A stretch of DNA of 64,000 nucleotides from Ciborinia camelliae (Eukaryota; Ascomycota; Leotiomycetes; Helotiales; Sclerotiniaceae), in NCBI GenBank assembly GCA_025890175.1, contig JANPYM010000013.1, positions 1,750,270-1,814,269 of the forward strand, written 5' to 3'. The notes under the pieces were generated by a model, which made no database searches, had not been told where the DNA came from, and saw only the letters and a list, made by a program, of their open reading frames with translations. How positions within the stretch are numbered: position 1 is the stretch's first letter; every line of letters begins with the position of its first letter. Below, piece by piece: positions 12,501-24,898 of the stretch. The translations under genes were made by a program, and so were the position numbers.

Positions 12501-13261
12501 ACATTCAGACCTGGTATTTCTAAATCTATTTGTGAACAGCTGTATTCCTGCAATCCGTAAGAATCATTCCAGAGGAGCTTCGATATATTGATATGAATTA
12601 TTGGAATCATTGGAGTATTAGTTGAAATGTCAGAAATGATTTGAATTTTAAATAGTTTAAATAATTGAGAATATAATTTGTAGCATTTGTGAAATTAGTT
12701 GTATATATTGTAGTAATGCATTTTTTGGCCTAATCGAAAGAATCAAAGTAGGAACAAGGAGTCTAGTATCTTGGAGTCTCGGTATTACTAGAGGAATTGG
12801 ACATTGAGACTCGGAGGGCCGAGTCTGAATATTTGATTATCAAACCGGAATTGCAACATTAAAGAGCATTACAAGATATTCAAGTAGATTTCAAGTTCGG
12901 TGTGAGATTTGTAATGTATATTGCGTGCCAATTGATTTGAAAAGGTATTATGTTGATCGATTAGACCAGCCAATTGAACAGAAACCCCGATTAGATGATA
13001 AAGTAAAAGAGGAAAGAAGTTCTCATTGCCCAATAGCATTGAGAAGAATGAAAGAAAAATACAGCACCGTCCCTTCAGGCTATCTCAAAATGAGATTCTC
13101 GATAAACTATCCGGACCTGCCTTCAAAGGCGACAGTGCCATTCGTTGACAAAATGATAGAAGCACCAGCACTTCCATCACTGGCTACCAGACAATGAACC
13201 TCGCAATAAGTCGAAATGAAACCAGTGCATTTCCTATCCGAGGAGATGAGGAGAAATATTC
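9507..13261. other. 3.7-kb gene-free region
   Basis: I find no gene with domain support. The stretch 12925-13197 (plus) is open for 90 codons and has plausible composition, but it lacks a good ATG start and any recognisable motif; it may be a relic. The remainder is ordinary, moderately AT-rich intergenic sequence without large repeats. Confidence 0.45.
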
Positions 13262-14768
13262 TCAGGATTTAGTCTTATATCGGTTATGTTTGTCCACTCC
13301 TGTTGCGTTTGAGATTTTACTGCCGTGACTGGTCCCTAATTTCTTAACCTTTTCCGCCCCCGAATCTCGTCGGTTTCTTTTTTTTCTGACGATTATGACC
13401 TCATGTTTATTTTCTTGATGGGCCTTGAGGTTTCCTATCCTAGTGAATGTTACTTTGCAGTTGTTTATATCGCAAGTTAGTCGATACTGTAGTAGATGCT
13501 TTTCTTTTATATGTCGTTTTAAATTGCCTTGTTTCCATTGATATTTTCCGCTTGGCTTATAACTACAGCCTGGATAGGGGCACTCTGGTGATTTTTGTTT
13601 GCTTTCGAAATTTGGCGACGAGACCTCGTGAGCGGGTGTTGTTGCCAATTCTTCTACGGACCATTGATCATCCTGAAGTGTTCTTAAAAATAAGTCCAAA
13701 TCGAGATCTCTGCAAAGGCTAGTCAGCGTTGAGTTTTACTAAGAAGATTTGAGCAGCCTACCCTATAACGTCCACAGACCGTGCTTCAAAGCAACTATAG
13801 TCAGCTCCTTCGGCATGCTTGGACTCGGAAGGGCTTCGTTGATGGTCAAGGAAACATGAAGCTTGCAGGTACTGCATTTGAAATTGAAATCCAATCTCAT
13901 GATGAGCAGCTGAATGGCCCGGTATTTGCGCATCTTCGCAGTAAAATGGAGGGTCAAAATCTGGCTGTTCGCTTAGCGAATAGGAACTTTCTGGGCTAGA
14001 TATTGAATTATGGCGGGATTCAAGAGCTGCGGGATTCCGCGATGAGTCGATTGAAATCGAACTACAGCTGGTATTGGTAGTGCAAGTATCCGGTGGCGAA
14101 ATTTCTGGCGACTTTGCGGAGAGTCCCTCTTGGGGTTGAATGTAACCGTACTGATGTAAATCCGTCTGGATAGGAGGACACACGGAGTGACGCAGCTTGG
14201 GTGACCTACTAGGAGACAGTCCGGATGAGGGATACATTTGTCCCATCGGGTTTTGTCCCATCGGGTTTTGTCTGTTATCCATTGTGCCGAAAACTTTGAA
14301 CGCCATAGAAGTATTGAAGTCTGAATTATGGCAGGAACGATGGCCGCCAGTATTAAAGATTTGGTCTTGCATTTCAGTATTACATGACATTTCGGGACCA
14401 ATTGGTCCACCATATTGACATGCGAGTTCTTTAATGGATGCCGAATCGGCTTCTGAAATGTCAAGAATGGCAGGAAACCCTTGGAATGTGGAACTTTGAG
14501 ATACGATGTCGTCTAAAGTAGGCGATGGTCGGTCCCAACCATTGAAGCACGAGTAATTGACACTGCTATTTGGAAGCTCGTGGAATATACTATCTCCTGA
14601 AAGTTCCGACCGCATATAATCTCCTGGAAGTTCTGAAGAGATGCTAATACTGGAAGGTGTATACCAATCTTGAAATGAGAATGGACTTTGGGGTGATTGG
14701 ATAGATTCCTTCCTATTACCGTTCATGACGGAATCTCGAAAATAACTTGATGATTCGGTAGAGTCCAT
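13262..14768 (-). CDS. C2H2 zinc-finger protein, probable transcription factor
   Basis: Two exons, 13762-14768 and 13262-13709, are joined across a 52-nt intron, giving about 484 aa from the ATG at 14768. The first ~335 residues are Ser/Pro/Asn-rich and probably disordered, with a small PMGQN tandem duplication. Two C2H2 fingers follow at residues ~379-438: CPYPGC...HIKEKH and CDINNC...HQENKH, both with the C-x4-C spacing and wide loops common in fungal C2H2 proteins. A basic tail (KKRNRR) follows and could act as a nuclear signal. The same frame stays open upstream to an ATG at 15032, which would add 88 residues containing an ERRRKKF basic patch. I prefer 14768 because it has G at position -3 and a typical MDSTESS start, but the longer form or an upstream exon is possible. 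The target genes are unknown. Confidence 0.75.
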
Positions 14769-15668
14769 CCCACTGTCTTTATGGAGCCACTTCAAGACAC
14801 GCTGTCTGCGATTTCTGATGGTAGATTCTATCTCCTCACTATTTTTGGAGGAACTTCGAAAAGAGTGCGGTACTCCACGGGGTACTCCAAAGAAAGCGAA
14901 CTTCTTCCTTCTACGTTCTTCGCCTTGGTGTTTAAAGCTTCGACAGCACACCGTCAAAGAATCGGTCTTTCCGATCCTTTCTGCCTTAACCCACTGGAGG
15001 CAAAGCCTATGGCCAAAGATATGGAGGTGCATAAGACTTTCAATCCCAACGTTCAAAGTCTTGTTTGCAAATGCAAGACTTTATCGTTCTTAAGTATGGG
15101 AGAAGAGATCATAAATGTTGTCGATGAAATAGAACAACTGGAGTCATGTCAATGTCAGTATTCCAAAGTGAAATGAAAGGCAATATAAGTTGAGAGTACG
15201 GGATAAGAATCACCTACCAATGTTCTTAATAGTTAGGATCACTAGTATGAATATCCAAGCCTGGTAATATATTGGAGGCAGTATCGTTTAGAACTATGGG
15301 CTTAGAAGTGATAAACTTTGCAGTGGAGTAGAAGAACTTGTGTGATATCATTCAAGTTGAGAAAGAAACCATCTGATGGTCTTGGGTGGGAGAACTCAAT
15401 ACAATCTCATCCTCTAAGACCGATTGTGCTTTATATGGGAGTGAATTTGTAGTATTGCACAAATGCCATCCATCTGCAGACCCATCATCTTATATATTTC
15501 ACCGAAATCTAGGTGTAGACAACCCCTCCGAAGACATGACCGACCCGAAACAAGAATACAGCATGCTTGGCAATGAGGGGCATTCACTTCCTGCATCTAA
15601 AGGAATAGATTGCAGCCCGTCGTTGTAAATTAACGTCCTGGATGGATGATATGCGTGTTGAAGGTCTT
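14769..15668. other. Upstream region of the zinc-finger gene
   Basis: It contains the possible 5' extension of the C2H2 gene (up to 15032) and its promoter. Plus-strand frames at 14781-15176 are antisense to that extension. No independent gene is supported. Confidence 0.4.
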
Positions 15669-16148
15669 CTATTCGATGCGAGTTGCACATTCCTGTGTAA
15701 TGAACCTTGGGTATACGATAGAGAGGTAGCTGCATTCCTTTCGTTGAAGGGTGTTCCATTGGCAGGACAAATCTGATAGAAGGGTGTTCCATTGGCAGGA
15801 CAAATCTGATAGAAGGAACATGAAGTCCTTGGATGGTCATCAGATGTTGTTCAATGCAATAGATATTGATCTTACTGTAGTGAAAGTTTGCCTCGTGTCG
15901 CCTCGTTGGAATTGGGTGGATGTTAAGAGTTCGGGGAATATTCCAGGCAGAGGAAGTGCGACAGGAATAATGTGAAGTGCATTATCTATACTCGGTAGCG
16001 GATAAATGGAACGATTCCTGTCGGCGAGGAGTTCTGAATGTATGCGATGTGGAAGAACATATGATGTGTCGAGCATAACAGCCTCCAACCTCATCACATT
16101 TGCAAGGATAGTCCCCAAAAAAGGAATAGGAAGGACTTTCAAATTCAT
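15669..16148 (-). CDS. Weak hypothetical gene
   Basis: From an ATG at 16148 (MNLKVLPIPFLG) the frame runs with protein-like composition for about 90 codons. A GTAAG donor at 15875 and an acceptor at 15828 would remove 48 nt and continue to a TAG at 15669-15671, giving about 143 aa. Without splicing the frame ends at 15840 with 102 aa. The 33-bp tandem duplication at 15746-15811 falls in the second exon. I recognise no family, and another frame in the same region also looks protein-like, so this could be a relic rather than a gene. Confidence 0.2.
15746..15811. repeat. 33-bp perfect tandem duplication
   Basis: Two identical adjacent copies of a 33-bp unit beginning GAAGGGTGTTCCATTGGCAG. The length is a multiple of three, so either reading frame across it is kept. 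Confidence 0.95.
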
Positions 16149-18123
16149 CTCCCAATTTATAAGGTACTTGAGGAGGCTCCGGACATGCAATTAGGCGCGC
16201 GCAAGTTTTGGAAGGAAAGAATAGCGAGAAGTCATGAAATCAAGAAAGTTTTTTCAAATTTACAATCAAGTGCAGAGTCTACTGTGATATACCTCAACCA
16301 GCCCCCATATCTTTGAAACAGTTGCCGATCCTCCAGACCCCAAAAATACCAAATACATAAGAAACATGCTGGATTCAGGTAGCTAATCGAGCGCTTCGGC
16401 AGTGATCATGGGGGCTGAAAGCAGATCTCTCGCTTTCGATTTTGGGGTCGATGGTCAGTACCAATGTAGCGTATTCAACACACAAAATATGCTTAGCATT
16501 CGGTAAGATACGTTTCTAACCCCTCCAAAGTAGTGATCGGTAGATAGGATGCAGGCAATATCTTCAAGGAATAACAAAGTTGGTACAGGACTTTCACAGG
16601 ACAAGCATTGCATGATGGCTTGCTTAAGGAATAAGACCCTGCTATCTATCAGCCGCCATAGATATTGGGAATTACAGGGGTATCGCAAATTCCCATTCGC
16701 TGAAAGGTTCATCATCAAAAACCCCCTCCTCATTTTACCGCTCAGTTTCACCTGCTTTTAGAAGATTTCCCAGCTCAGTCTCATCTCAGCCTCGATCTCT
16801 CTTATCTCGTGATGAATATCTACAATTATCCATTGGTTCTATCACGAGTAAATTTTGTGATAATACCAGCAATAAATATATTTGATTTCTTTTCGATGTT
16901 ATGATAGATGTCAATAGCTTCGTCTGGTGTTTATGAACCGTACCCACCTACGTAGTAAGGGTGCGGGGTCAGAAGATTATTAATTATTGGCTGATAATTT
17001 AAAGGTGTACCTGGGAGTTTCCTACCCCTCCGGACCTTGCGGCTAGGCACAGAAGATTATGGTCACTTTACCTTCAACCAATGGATAGGTAGTTGTGAGG
17101 CCCGAATACCACAAAACCAAAAGGCTGCGGGATGTATGTTGGGAGGCTCATCATTCGTGAAGAAACCTTCGGATGATCAGGATATGTCATCGTGGCTGTC
17201 AAACAAGCAAGCCACAGACAGGTAAGAAGAGGCAACAAGGATATGTCCATAATGGGATAATATATCCAACGGCATGAAGCTATTCTCACAACAAGAATGA
17301 GATAGATATATCGTACAGAATAGGGCCAAGGGCCCAGATTTGCGACCAAAACTATTCAATAGTCTTGAATAATCACGGATAGGAGCATCTCAGGTATAAT
17401 GCACTCAAATCGATGAGTCGATAAATCCGTGAAAATTGTGGTAGAGACTAGGTAGCTGAAAACCTGCTCTTCATTCTCCTACCCCTCCCTCATGTACCAC
17501 CAACAAAAATAATCATTTCCCGCCCCGGGGTGACTTTAAGCCGCGCGGGTCCTAAGAACAATCGAGTTGGGCCATCATAAATGTCGATTGGGTATGAATG
17601 TTTCGCAAGAGGGCGATAAATTGTTGAGCACGCTTGCTTGGAACTTTTGCCTCGCAGGACTATCGTGGTTCGCATGCGTGCAAACCATCGTGTGCTTGGT
17701 GCTCGTGTGCCTCAAGTGTCCCCTAAGAAATGTGTCAAATCTATACTTTTCCTTCTTGGGTCGTACGATGAGTTAGTAGCTTACTGGTAGGATATCGATT
17801 CAAGTGCCACCCAGCGGGCTACAGTATGGTATGGTATGGTATATGTAAAGTGTATTTTATTTTCAATTTCCACAACATTATGTACCTGCTACCAATATCC
17901 GCAAGATTCCCCTTCCGCCTTCTTCAAGCTCCCCTAAGATCAACCCCCACAGTTCAACCCAGCAGTAGTAGATATCCCGCAAGTCTTCGCTAGTACCAAA
18001 ACGCCATGCCCACAAATTCAGATATAGTGATACACATCTGTTCCACGAACTGTATGCAATATGCCAATATCGACTAAAAACAAGCAACGTTTAGTATCTT
18101 TAAAACCCCTAAGCTTTTATGCC
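16149..18123. other. Gene-free intergenic region
   Basis: No supported gene. Short open frames (for example 16455-16751 minus and 17567-17776 plus) lack recognisable features. A small GGTAT pentanucleotide run lies at about 17824-17845. The right end is the 3' flank of EFR3. Confidence 0.45.
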
Positions 18124-21100
18124 TTAATAAGGAGGCATGCCAACGTTCCCCTTTTCATCCCCACCCACTTCAATACCGCTTAGTAGATTTTGAAGATCTA
18201 CCACCTTTCCATTTTCCTCCCCCCATGGCATACTTGGATATCCACCAGCCCTACTCTTCGTACTTCTTTTCGTGCCCCGACCTGTTCGATATCCTTCTGG
18301 AGAATGATTATGCGCTTGATCGTGAATCGAGACTTGTTCGCCCACAAGCGAGGATGGAAGAGGTGGAACAGGTGGAACTGTAGTGCCATCTTGTGCTACA
18401 TCTGTGGGGTTGGAGGTCAAAGGCCGTTCTAGATAACTGGGAACTCTGTCTCGTGACTTCGATCTCGATCGCCCAGTTGAACGCATAGAACCGGATCGTT
18501 CTACACCCGAAGGATTCTGCTGGTTGTACGCGTTGATAGATATCTCCGAAGCTGAGAAGTCATAACTAACCATGCTCTCACTACTTGCATCACTCTGGGG
18601 TGCACCCGCTCTAGTACCTGGCAAGGCTGCTGGTTGACCAGAAAGAACACGCTTCAAATGGTCAACTCTCGTTACTGATCCACGACTTGATTCAGTAGCA
18701 GGTGCAGGCGAATGACCGCTACCTTTTCTCAATTTATGCATTGCTCCAATACCGCTAGTAGTTCCATATGTTGAGCTTGGACCACTCTTGTAGTTATAAC
18801 CACCAATAGGAGATGCCGTTCCACTATTGCTACCGTTTCCGAGACCATTAATGGTAAGGAAATTGCGATGGCCAGTGATCGTTGTGCCTGCGCGTGATCC
18901 ACTGATTGAGGCAGTCTTGCTACTTTCCTGTGCAACGGCAATCACTGTCTCCTTGTTCCATTCTGACATCATTTCTTCCTTGATCCTTTCTGGTATGATG
19001 GTATCTCGTGTTGATGAAGGGATATCTACGCTAAGTGTCGGATGGATGAAGCTTCGCCCAGGAGAAGTCGTGGGGCTGGTGGGGGGAGAATTCAAAGATG
19101 CTGCATACGATAAAGAAACGAGTTTGGCCAATTGGAATCTGTCATCAAAGGGTGATAAGGCGTCCGCTCCAGCGTAATTGGAAGCTTGTCTTTCTTCAGG
19201 TGTTGTTCTACCTGGCGTGCCAATATCCTGGAGTTGGATAGGAGGGAAGCGGATGCTATCAACCCAAAACATCGCCTTTTGTCGTTGCCGAATTTCGTCT
19301 TGGACTGCTTTGCCAACGGGTGACATTTCGATTTCGAACTTTTCGCACAATGTCCAGAAATACCCGTAACATAAACTTCCAAGTCGAACTTTGTGAATCG
19401 GTAGCTCAAATGATTCTATGTCTTCTTGCAATCGAAACATCATGGGCAATCCACTTCGGACTGCATTTACTCCCAAATTCTTGACAAGATTAGTAAGAAG
19501 AAGATGTAGAAGAACCATATCGTTCTCGTAGTCCGCGAATTGCAACGCATTTTCGTAAATAGCAAGATGTAGAAGTTGTGAAAATGTTGTCCGGGATGGT
19601 CTAGAAGGTTTCTCTGATTTTGATGCGTTTGACACTGCCCTCTTCGTGAGATTTGTGGATGATTCGTCACGTGCACCCTTCGCCAATCCCTTTGACTTCT
19701 CATCGGAAAATTCTTGATCAGCCTTGGTGACTTCCCTGTCAAGCCATGTCAAAAGAGCATCGGTGTATGCTTTTCTCACGCGTCCATCCATGTCACGCAA
19801 TAGCCATTGTGTGCCCTCCCAAGTGTTGATTGGGACTCGGTTCCTTCCCAGATTCCCTGCAGTCATCGTTTTATGACTTGCCACAAGTAAAATTAGTTTT
19901 ATTGATTCGAGAGCTATGATCTTGGCAGTATCGAAGGAAAAGAACCCATCAGTATTTGGATCCTCAGTCATATTGGTGCCCGGTAAGAGAGCCTCTGTCG
20001 CGGAATTTGGATCTTCGATAGCGGCACCAGTGCTTGGGCCTGGTGATGAAGGCGAGGGCTTCAAACGTAGCAGGATCGCGGAAATCATGTCGGATATTTG
20101 ATCGGCATAATAAACGTGAGTGGCCAAATCCCCAATACAATTCTGTAGCCGGGTCAAAAGATCTTTTCGGGTGTCTGTTGGTACCAAGGCAGTTTCAGAC
20201 GTGATCGGCGCATTCAAAGCATCAGCATCGTTCTTTTCATAGGCTCCATTATCTGGCTGAAGATGAGGTCCACCAACGTTTCCCAGTTGAAGAACTATCA
20301 ATATGTGCTGTATCAACCCTAGTAGAACATCCATTACGCTTAATCCTATCAAGTTGATATCAGATTTGAGTAACGAGTCCACCATCGTTGCGAGGACAAG
20401 CTGTTGCATGAGAGTGGCCTCAACTTGGTCCGCTCGTACCAAGCTATCCATGGCCGTTACCAAAATGACATATCGGTCTTGGACTGGGGTCCATCTGGCA
20501 ATCATCTCGAAAATGCGAGGTGCCCATCCTTTGCAATTCTTGTTCGCACCATTCTCAATAACCGATTCTAGTTGAGTAACGCGGTCCGAAACAAACTTCA
20601 ATACCGCTGTTGTAGCTCCATGGATCTGAGATCTGTTATTGACGACAAATATTTGTTTCAAACATTGAGTAGCCAAAACACCAATGTTCTCTTCTGCCAA
20701 TTTGTCTGCGTCCGCAGTGCTTCCGGATAAAGCGGCAGAATTCTCCCCTGCTGTATCGACTGTTCGAACCGTTGCATTGCTTGCCCTTCTCTTCAGCAAT
20801 GACTTTTCCGTTCCCATGTGTTCTTCCGTTTCAGCTCGTCGTTGTAGTAATTCAAGGAAATCCTCACTGTCCGTCCAAATGTTCTCCAGTAGTATGGGTA
20901 CAATCACGTCCAATTGTCTTCCCGCTACGGTGGCCAAAGCCTCCGAAGATGCCACACTCTTGACAGCTTGTAACCCAAGGCTTCTCCATCTTATAGAGAC
21001 TGGTGCGCTTTGAGGTTTACTACCGGTTTGCATTCTCGTAGAAGCGAACGACGCGTATATTCGTACAATCTCCTCATATTGGTGTAGATATTCTTGGTCC

Positions 21101-21560
21101 GCGGAAAGGCTTGCCATATCATGATTTTCGCAAAAGACCTCGAAAGTCGGTATCGATGATTCCACCATGGTAACATCTCGCGCACGAAGTATTATATTGA
21201 AAATCTTGAGAACGTAAGGCGCATAGAGAGGTAAGTCTCGGGGTGCTTTCTCGATCAAAGCTGCCAGTATTTGAAGAGTAACTTGGACATTTCTGTTTCT
21301 CCGATCAGCATGTCTCACGTTTGAACCTTCGATTCATCAACAAACCCTATTCTAGCTCTCCAAACATCACTTGCAGTCTTCTTCTCGAGAAACTCCCCAA
21401 CCTTCTGTACCTTACTCCTTCGTGTCGTCGCATAGAACAAGAGGTAACTCAGTTCACTGGAATTCGGTTTGACATCAACTGCCCCCTTTGTTGTTTTGGG
21501 GTAGCAATTCAGTATAAGAACCTGATGCTTGGGACGACATTTCTGCCGTATGGCATGCAT
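18124..21560 (-). CDS. EFR3: EFR3-like plasma-membrane scaffold of PI 4-kinase (Stt4 complex)
   Basis: Two exons, 21346-21560 and 18124-21292, are joined across a 53-nt intron that restores RIGNVQVTLQIL, giving 1127 aa. The N-terminus is the conserved Efr3 opening: MHAIRQKCRPKHQVL, then NSSELSYLLFYATTRRSKVQKVG and EKKTASDVWR. Helical ARM/HEAT-like repeats fill the N-terminal two thirds. A long Ser/Thr/Pro-rich tail begins around residue 760 and is probably phosphorylated and disordered. In yeast and animals Efr3 is held at the plasma membrane by a basic patch and/or palmitoylation, and recruits Ypp1/TTC7 and Stt4 to make PI4P. Cysteines at residues 8 and 19 are candidate lipid sites here. The length exceeds yeast Efr3 (782 aa) because of the tail, which is usual in filamentous fungi. 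No lesions are seen. Confidence 0.93.
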
Positions 21561-22489
21561 TGAATTCGCGGCGCAAGCTATCAGATTGGAACCTCGCAGA
21601 TCTGTTCAACTTCGGAAAATTGTAGTCTTTGCTTAAATGGTAAGTCTAAGTCGTAAGTCGAGTAGTTTGTCGAAGTAAAGAATCCGAAAACAAAGTCTGA
21701 AAGATGTATGACCAACTGTTATCACGATACGTCGTCAGCCGAAATGAATCAATATTGAAATTGCTTGGACCCTGCTGACTGGGAACTTTAGGTTTGGTTG
21801 AGAGTTGAGACGTGAAATCCCCAGGCATCAAAAAAAAAGGTCAGGCAAACCTTGGAAACAATGGATGGAAGACTTCGGGAAACGGAGCACGAAATTTCCG
21901 AGTGACGTAAACGAGGCTGAATAGCTGTAGCAGCAAGGCTACGATGTGACTGCAAATGGTATACAAATGGGAGACTATTGAAGAAGAGATCTGTGTAAAG
22001 GTACAATGTTGAGGATATAAAAAGACATCTATCGTGTCCTTTGCCAAACTTACTGAAATGCATGAAACTTGTTGTCAAAGAACAGCTCAGCTAGATGATC
22101 CACGATGATCCACAATCACATGTCAATGCGCTCCATGCAATCCATGAAGAAGAGCTCCTAGCCGTGCATTTGTAGCAACATGCTGTTTGACGAGTTTTTA
22201 GGTCTCCTAGATAAACATCTCAAAAGCTTCAATACGAGGATGGAAGAAAGAATCTAACATATCCAATATTCAGAAAATAATCACCTCCTCAAAACTTCGG
22301 TTGGATTGCCCTTTGTCTAGTACGATGAGTTGCCTCAAGTGCCAAAACCTCCCACCAGTATGAAAATGGAATCGCAAAGGATGTCTAAATGTCTATTATA
22401 ATACAGTTTGCCATACCCCCCTTGAGTCTGATCATTATACCTTCAATCCTGACTTTCCGAAAATATCTCCATTGTGGCCAGGGATTCCC
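21561..22489. other. Upstream region of EFR3 and 3' flank of the thioesterase gene
   Basis: It holds the EFR3 promoter and leader, and sequence downstream of the thioesterase gene. Minus-strand open frames at 21646-22078 have no domain features. No gene is supported. Confidence 0.5.
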
Positions 22490-23670
22490 TTATATCTTGG
22501 CCTTCTCAGATCCATCCTGGTTAAGTCTCACGACGCCCTATACAACCCATTAGTAACAGCCCAGCCATGGCGGCTCCAAAAAGTATAACATACCTCCTGA
22601 AAACAAGTAGCAATCAACGTCCCATCCTTGGCAAACATATGCTGTGTGACCACCCCCCTTCCATCCCCGGACCACGGGCTCGACGTCTCCGTAAACAACC
22701 ACTCATCCGCCCTAAACCTCCGTGGTTCATGGAAATATATTGTATGGTCCAAACTGACCAACATTCCAACCTCTGGTCTCCGCTGCTCGTTATTCAAATC
22801 ATCCCCCCACCCTTCTGATTCTTTCAGCTTCCTCATATACTTTTCGTCGTCGCTCGCTGGCCCGTTCTTCGCATTCTTCCCCTCCTTTTCTTTACTTCCA
22901 TATCTCCATAGCTTGTGTATTCTCGTTACAGTTCCAATGAAATAGCTATCACTCATATAAGCCAAGGCATTCAAATGCGCCTGATGCCCACCCTCCTCAC
23001 TAATCCTCCCCCTCGCTTTAATCCACTGCCTCGTCCTCTGTTCATGCGGCGCCCCAGACTCCCCGTTCAAAATCTGAAGTCTCTGACTAACAAACGGACT
23101 ATTAGTATCCATCTCCATCTTGAGCAATTCATCATCATCCTTTGGTTGTTTAATATCTTTTGGAATGGGAACCGCATGTTCGACGGTCTGTTTCCCACCA
23201 CTATTTTCCCTCACGAATGACATGGTGGTCGTGAATATACATTTCCCCTTTTGCCGAGCCTGAACTGTGCGGGTAGCGAATGAACGGCCTTCACGAACAT
23301 GCTCGACGTAGTACATAACTGGCAAATCGGAGTTTCCAGCCAGGACAAAATAGCAGTGCATGCTGTGTACGGTGAAATTGTGCGGAACTGTGCATTGTGC
23401 GGCTGCAAGACATTGTGCGATGATTGCTCCTCCGTATATACCTCGCGCGCCAGGAGGGTGCCATAAGGGGTGGGTGTTTGTGAAGATATCCTAGCGGGAG
23501 GAGGGCGTTGTTAGTAAATATCTACCGAACAGTTTCCGCGCGATTTTTGTAGAGTATCGAATGCTTACCGGCCCAATTTGACTAAGTTCTCGAAGCTCTA
23601 ACACATTCTCAATGGCAGATTTTGAGGGGTTAATAGGAGGAGGTGGAACGAGTGTTGGACGATCCGTCAT
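22490..23670 (-). CDS. TES1: Acyl-CoA thioesterase II (TesB/choloyl-CoA hydrolase family)
   Basis: Three exons, 23569-23670, 22594-23490 and 22490-22537, with introns of 78 and 56 nt, give about 348 aa. The enzyme hydrolyses acyl-CoA to free fatty acid and CoA, and in yeast Tes1 works in peroxisomal beta-oxidation. The double hot-dog fold is visible: an N-terminal half with GARGIYGGAIIAQCL and FTVHSMHCYFVLAG, RSFATRTVQARQKGK, then a C-terminal half with MLVSLDHTIYFHEP, ADEWLFTETSSPWSGDGRG and the family's terminal Q-E-G-hydrophobic-R run. The protein ends -AKI, a variant of the PTS1 signal. The start at 23670 (MTDRPTLVPPPP, A at -3) matches the usual beginning. An in-frame ATG at 23829 would add 53 basic, Ser/Tyr-rich residues. 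The acyl insert around residues 170-240 is charged and longer than in bacterial TesB. Confidence 0.9.
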
Positions 23671-24454
23671 TTTCGTATCGTAGAAGGGTGGAATGTGGAA
23701 AATGGGTGTTCGCGCGAAACTTCTATTCTGATGTCTGATGTATGAGCTCGTAAAGAAGGTTGAATTAAGCCATATACGACGAGGTCTATAATATGAAAAA
23801 TAATTTAAAAGCAACTTTGAACTTTTCATACTTCAATCACCGACCAAATATTTCTTTGATGAGGATGAGGAATTCATTTTGACCGAGGTTGATTTGGCAA
23901 GAGCAAGCCGACGCGTTCCCATACTGTAACACCTGGCACCTATGTCTCAAATTTGCCGAAATGGCCCCTGAAATCGCAAATCGAAATAAAACTTCTGAAC
24001 CTTCAAGGTTATTAGTTGTTCATTGAAATAGAATAGAAAGTTGATTCGCTGCCCATTTCGAGAATCAAACTAAAACTTCATGTTGATCAATAATTGGCAC
24101 TGCAGGTGTCTACCAACCATTCATTCATCGATAAAATTACTGTACCTCTCATTCTTGGCATAAACTAAAGCCGAGGTTCAAGTTTACTCGATGTTCGCCC
24201 GGGCGGTGAACAACAACGCCTGCCTCCTTAAAGGGTCAATCGGTTAATCGGTTAATACATTAGGTACGTATATTGACTTATAAATTCGGTCTGTAACAGG
24301 GGCCAATATATAATATATGGCTCACCATTCTGTCACAGTCGCCATTATCATCTGAACCCAGCCATAGTATCCTGCTCAGCTACAAGGAACTCAATTATGT
24401 TATGTGGGTCAATTTTGGCCGCCACGGCTACCATATGGAACGAATGCACAGAGT
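23671..24454. other. Intergenic region upstream of the thioesterase gene
   Basis: It contains the thioesterase promoter and, possibly, an N-terminal extension up to 23829. No other gene is supported. Confidence 0.5.
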
Positions 24455-24898
24455 TCATAGGGCTTGAGGGTAACCATGCGTGACTCTTGGCAGATCTGTA
24501 ACCGAAATGGCGGTTTGATTCAAGTTTCCTTTAGTTGCGCTTCCGTTTGTTTGACTGGACTCGCTGGCTATACTATGAGTGGCTGCACTCTTAAACCTCC
24601 TGTGGAAAGGCAGACTTGCTGGGCCTAAATCAATGCTCAAGGGTCGCCGTTCTAGCCACGCAGCTTCCCGGATCATCTCGCGTAGCTCCTGCGAAAGCTT
24701 CTGAAATTTTGGAAACATCGTTGGCACAGTAAATTGCTGCTTTTTGTTCGGGAACAATGTCAATTCTTGCTTCTGATTGTTCGTCGGCTGCCTGAACAAA
24801 ATAATGGGTATCATTGAAGCTAGACTCATATTGCTTTCGGCGTGAAAAGTTATCTGTCCGCTCCCTATATTGACTTTGACTTTTTCTTTTCGATCCAT
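24455..24898 (-). CDS. Short 2EXR-domain protein, possibly truncated
   Basis: A single frame of 147 aa starts at an ATG at 24898. Residues ~62-85 read FPKFQKLSQELREMIREAAW, which is the F-x2-F-x2-L-x2-E-L-R-x2-I signature opening the 2EXR domain. This domain family is strongly expanded in Leotiomycetes and has no established function. Full-size family members usually continue for a further 150-250 residues after the motif, with a cluster of SRE-type helices. Here the frame ends after about 60 residues, so the gene is short, truncated, or has an unrecognised further exon. The N-terminal 60 residues show no features. It is upstream of, and parallel to, nothing obviously co-regulated except the second 2EXR gene 0.5 kb away. 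Confidence 0.5.
   Translation of the reverse strand: MDRKEKVKVNIGSGQITFHAESNMSLASMIPIILFRQPTNNQKQELTLFPNKKQQFTVPTMFPKFQKLSQELREMIREAAWLERRPLSIDLGPASLPFHRRFKSAATHSIASESSQTNGSATKGNLNQTAISVTDLPRVTHGYPQAL

Noticed and set aside
12925..13197. Plus-strand frame of 90 codons with charged, protein-like composition
   Set aside because: It has no ATG start and no upstream exon that can be joined; at best it is a relic.
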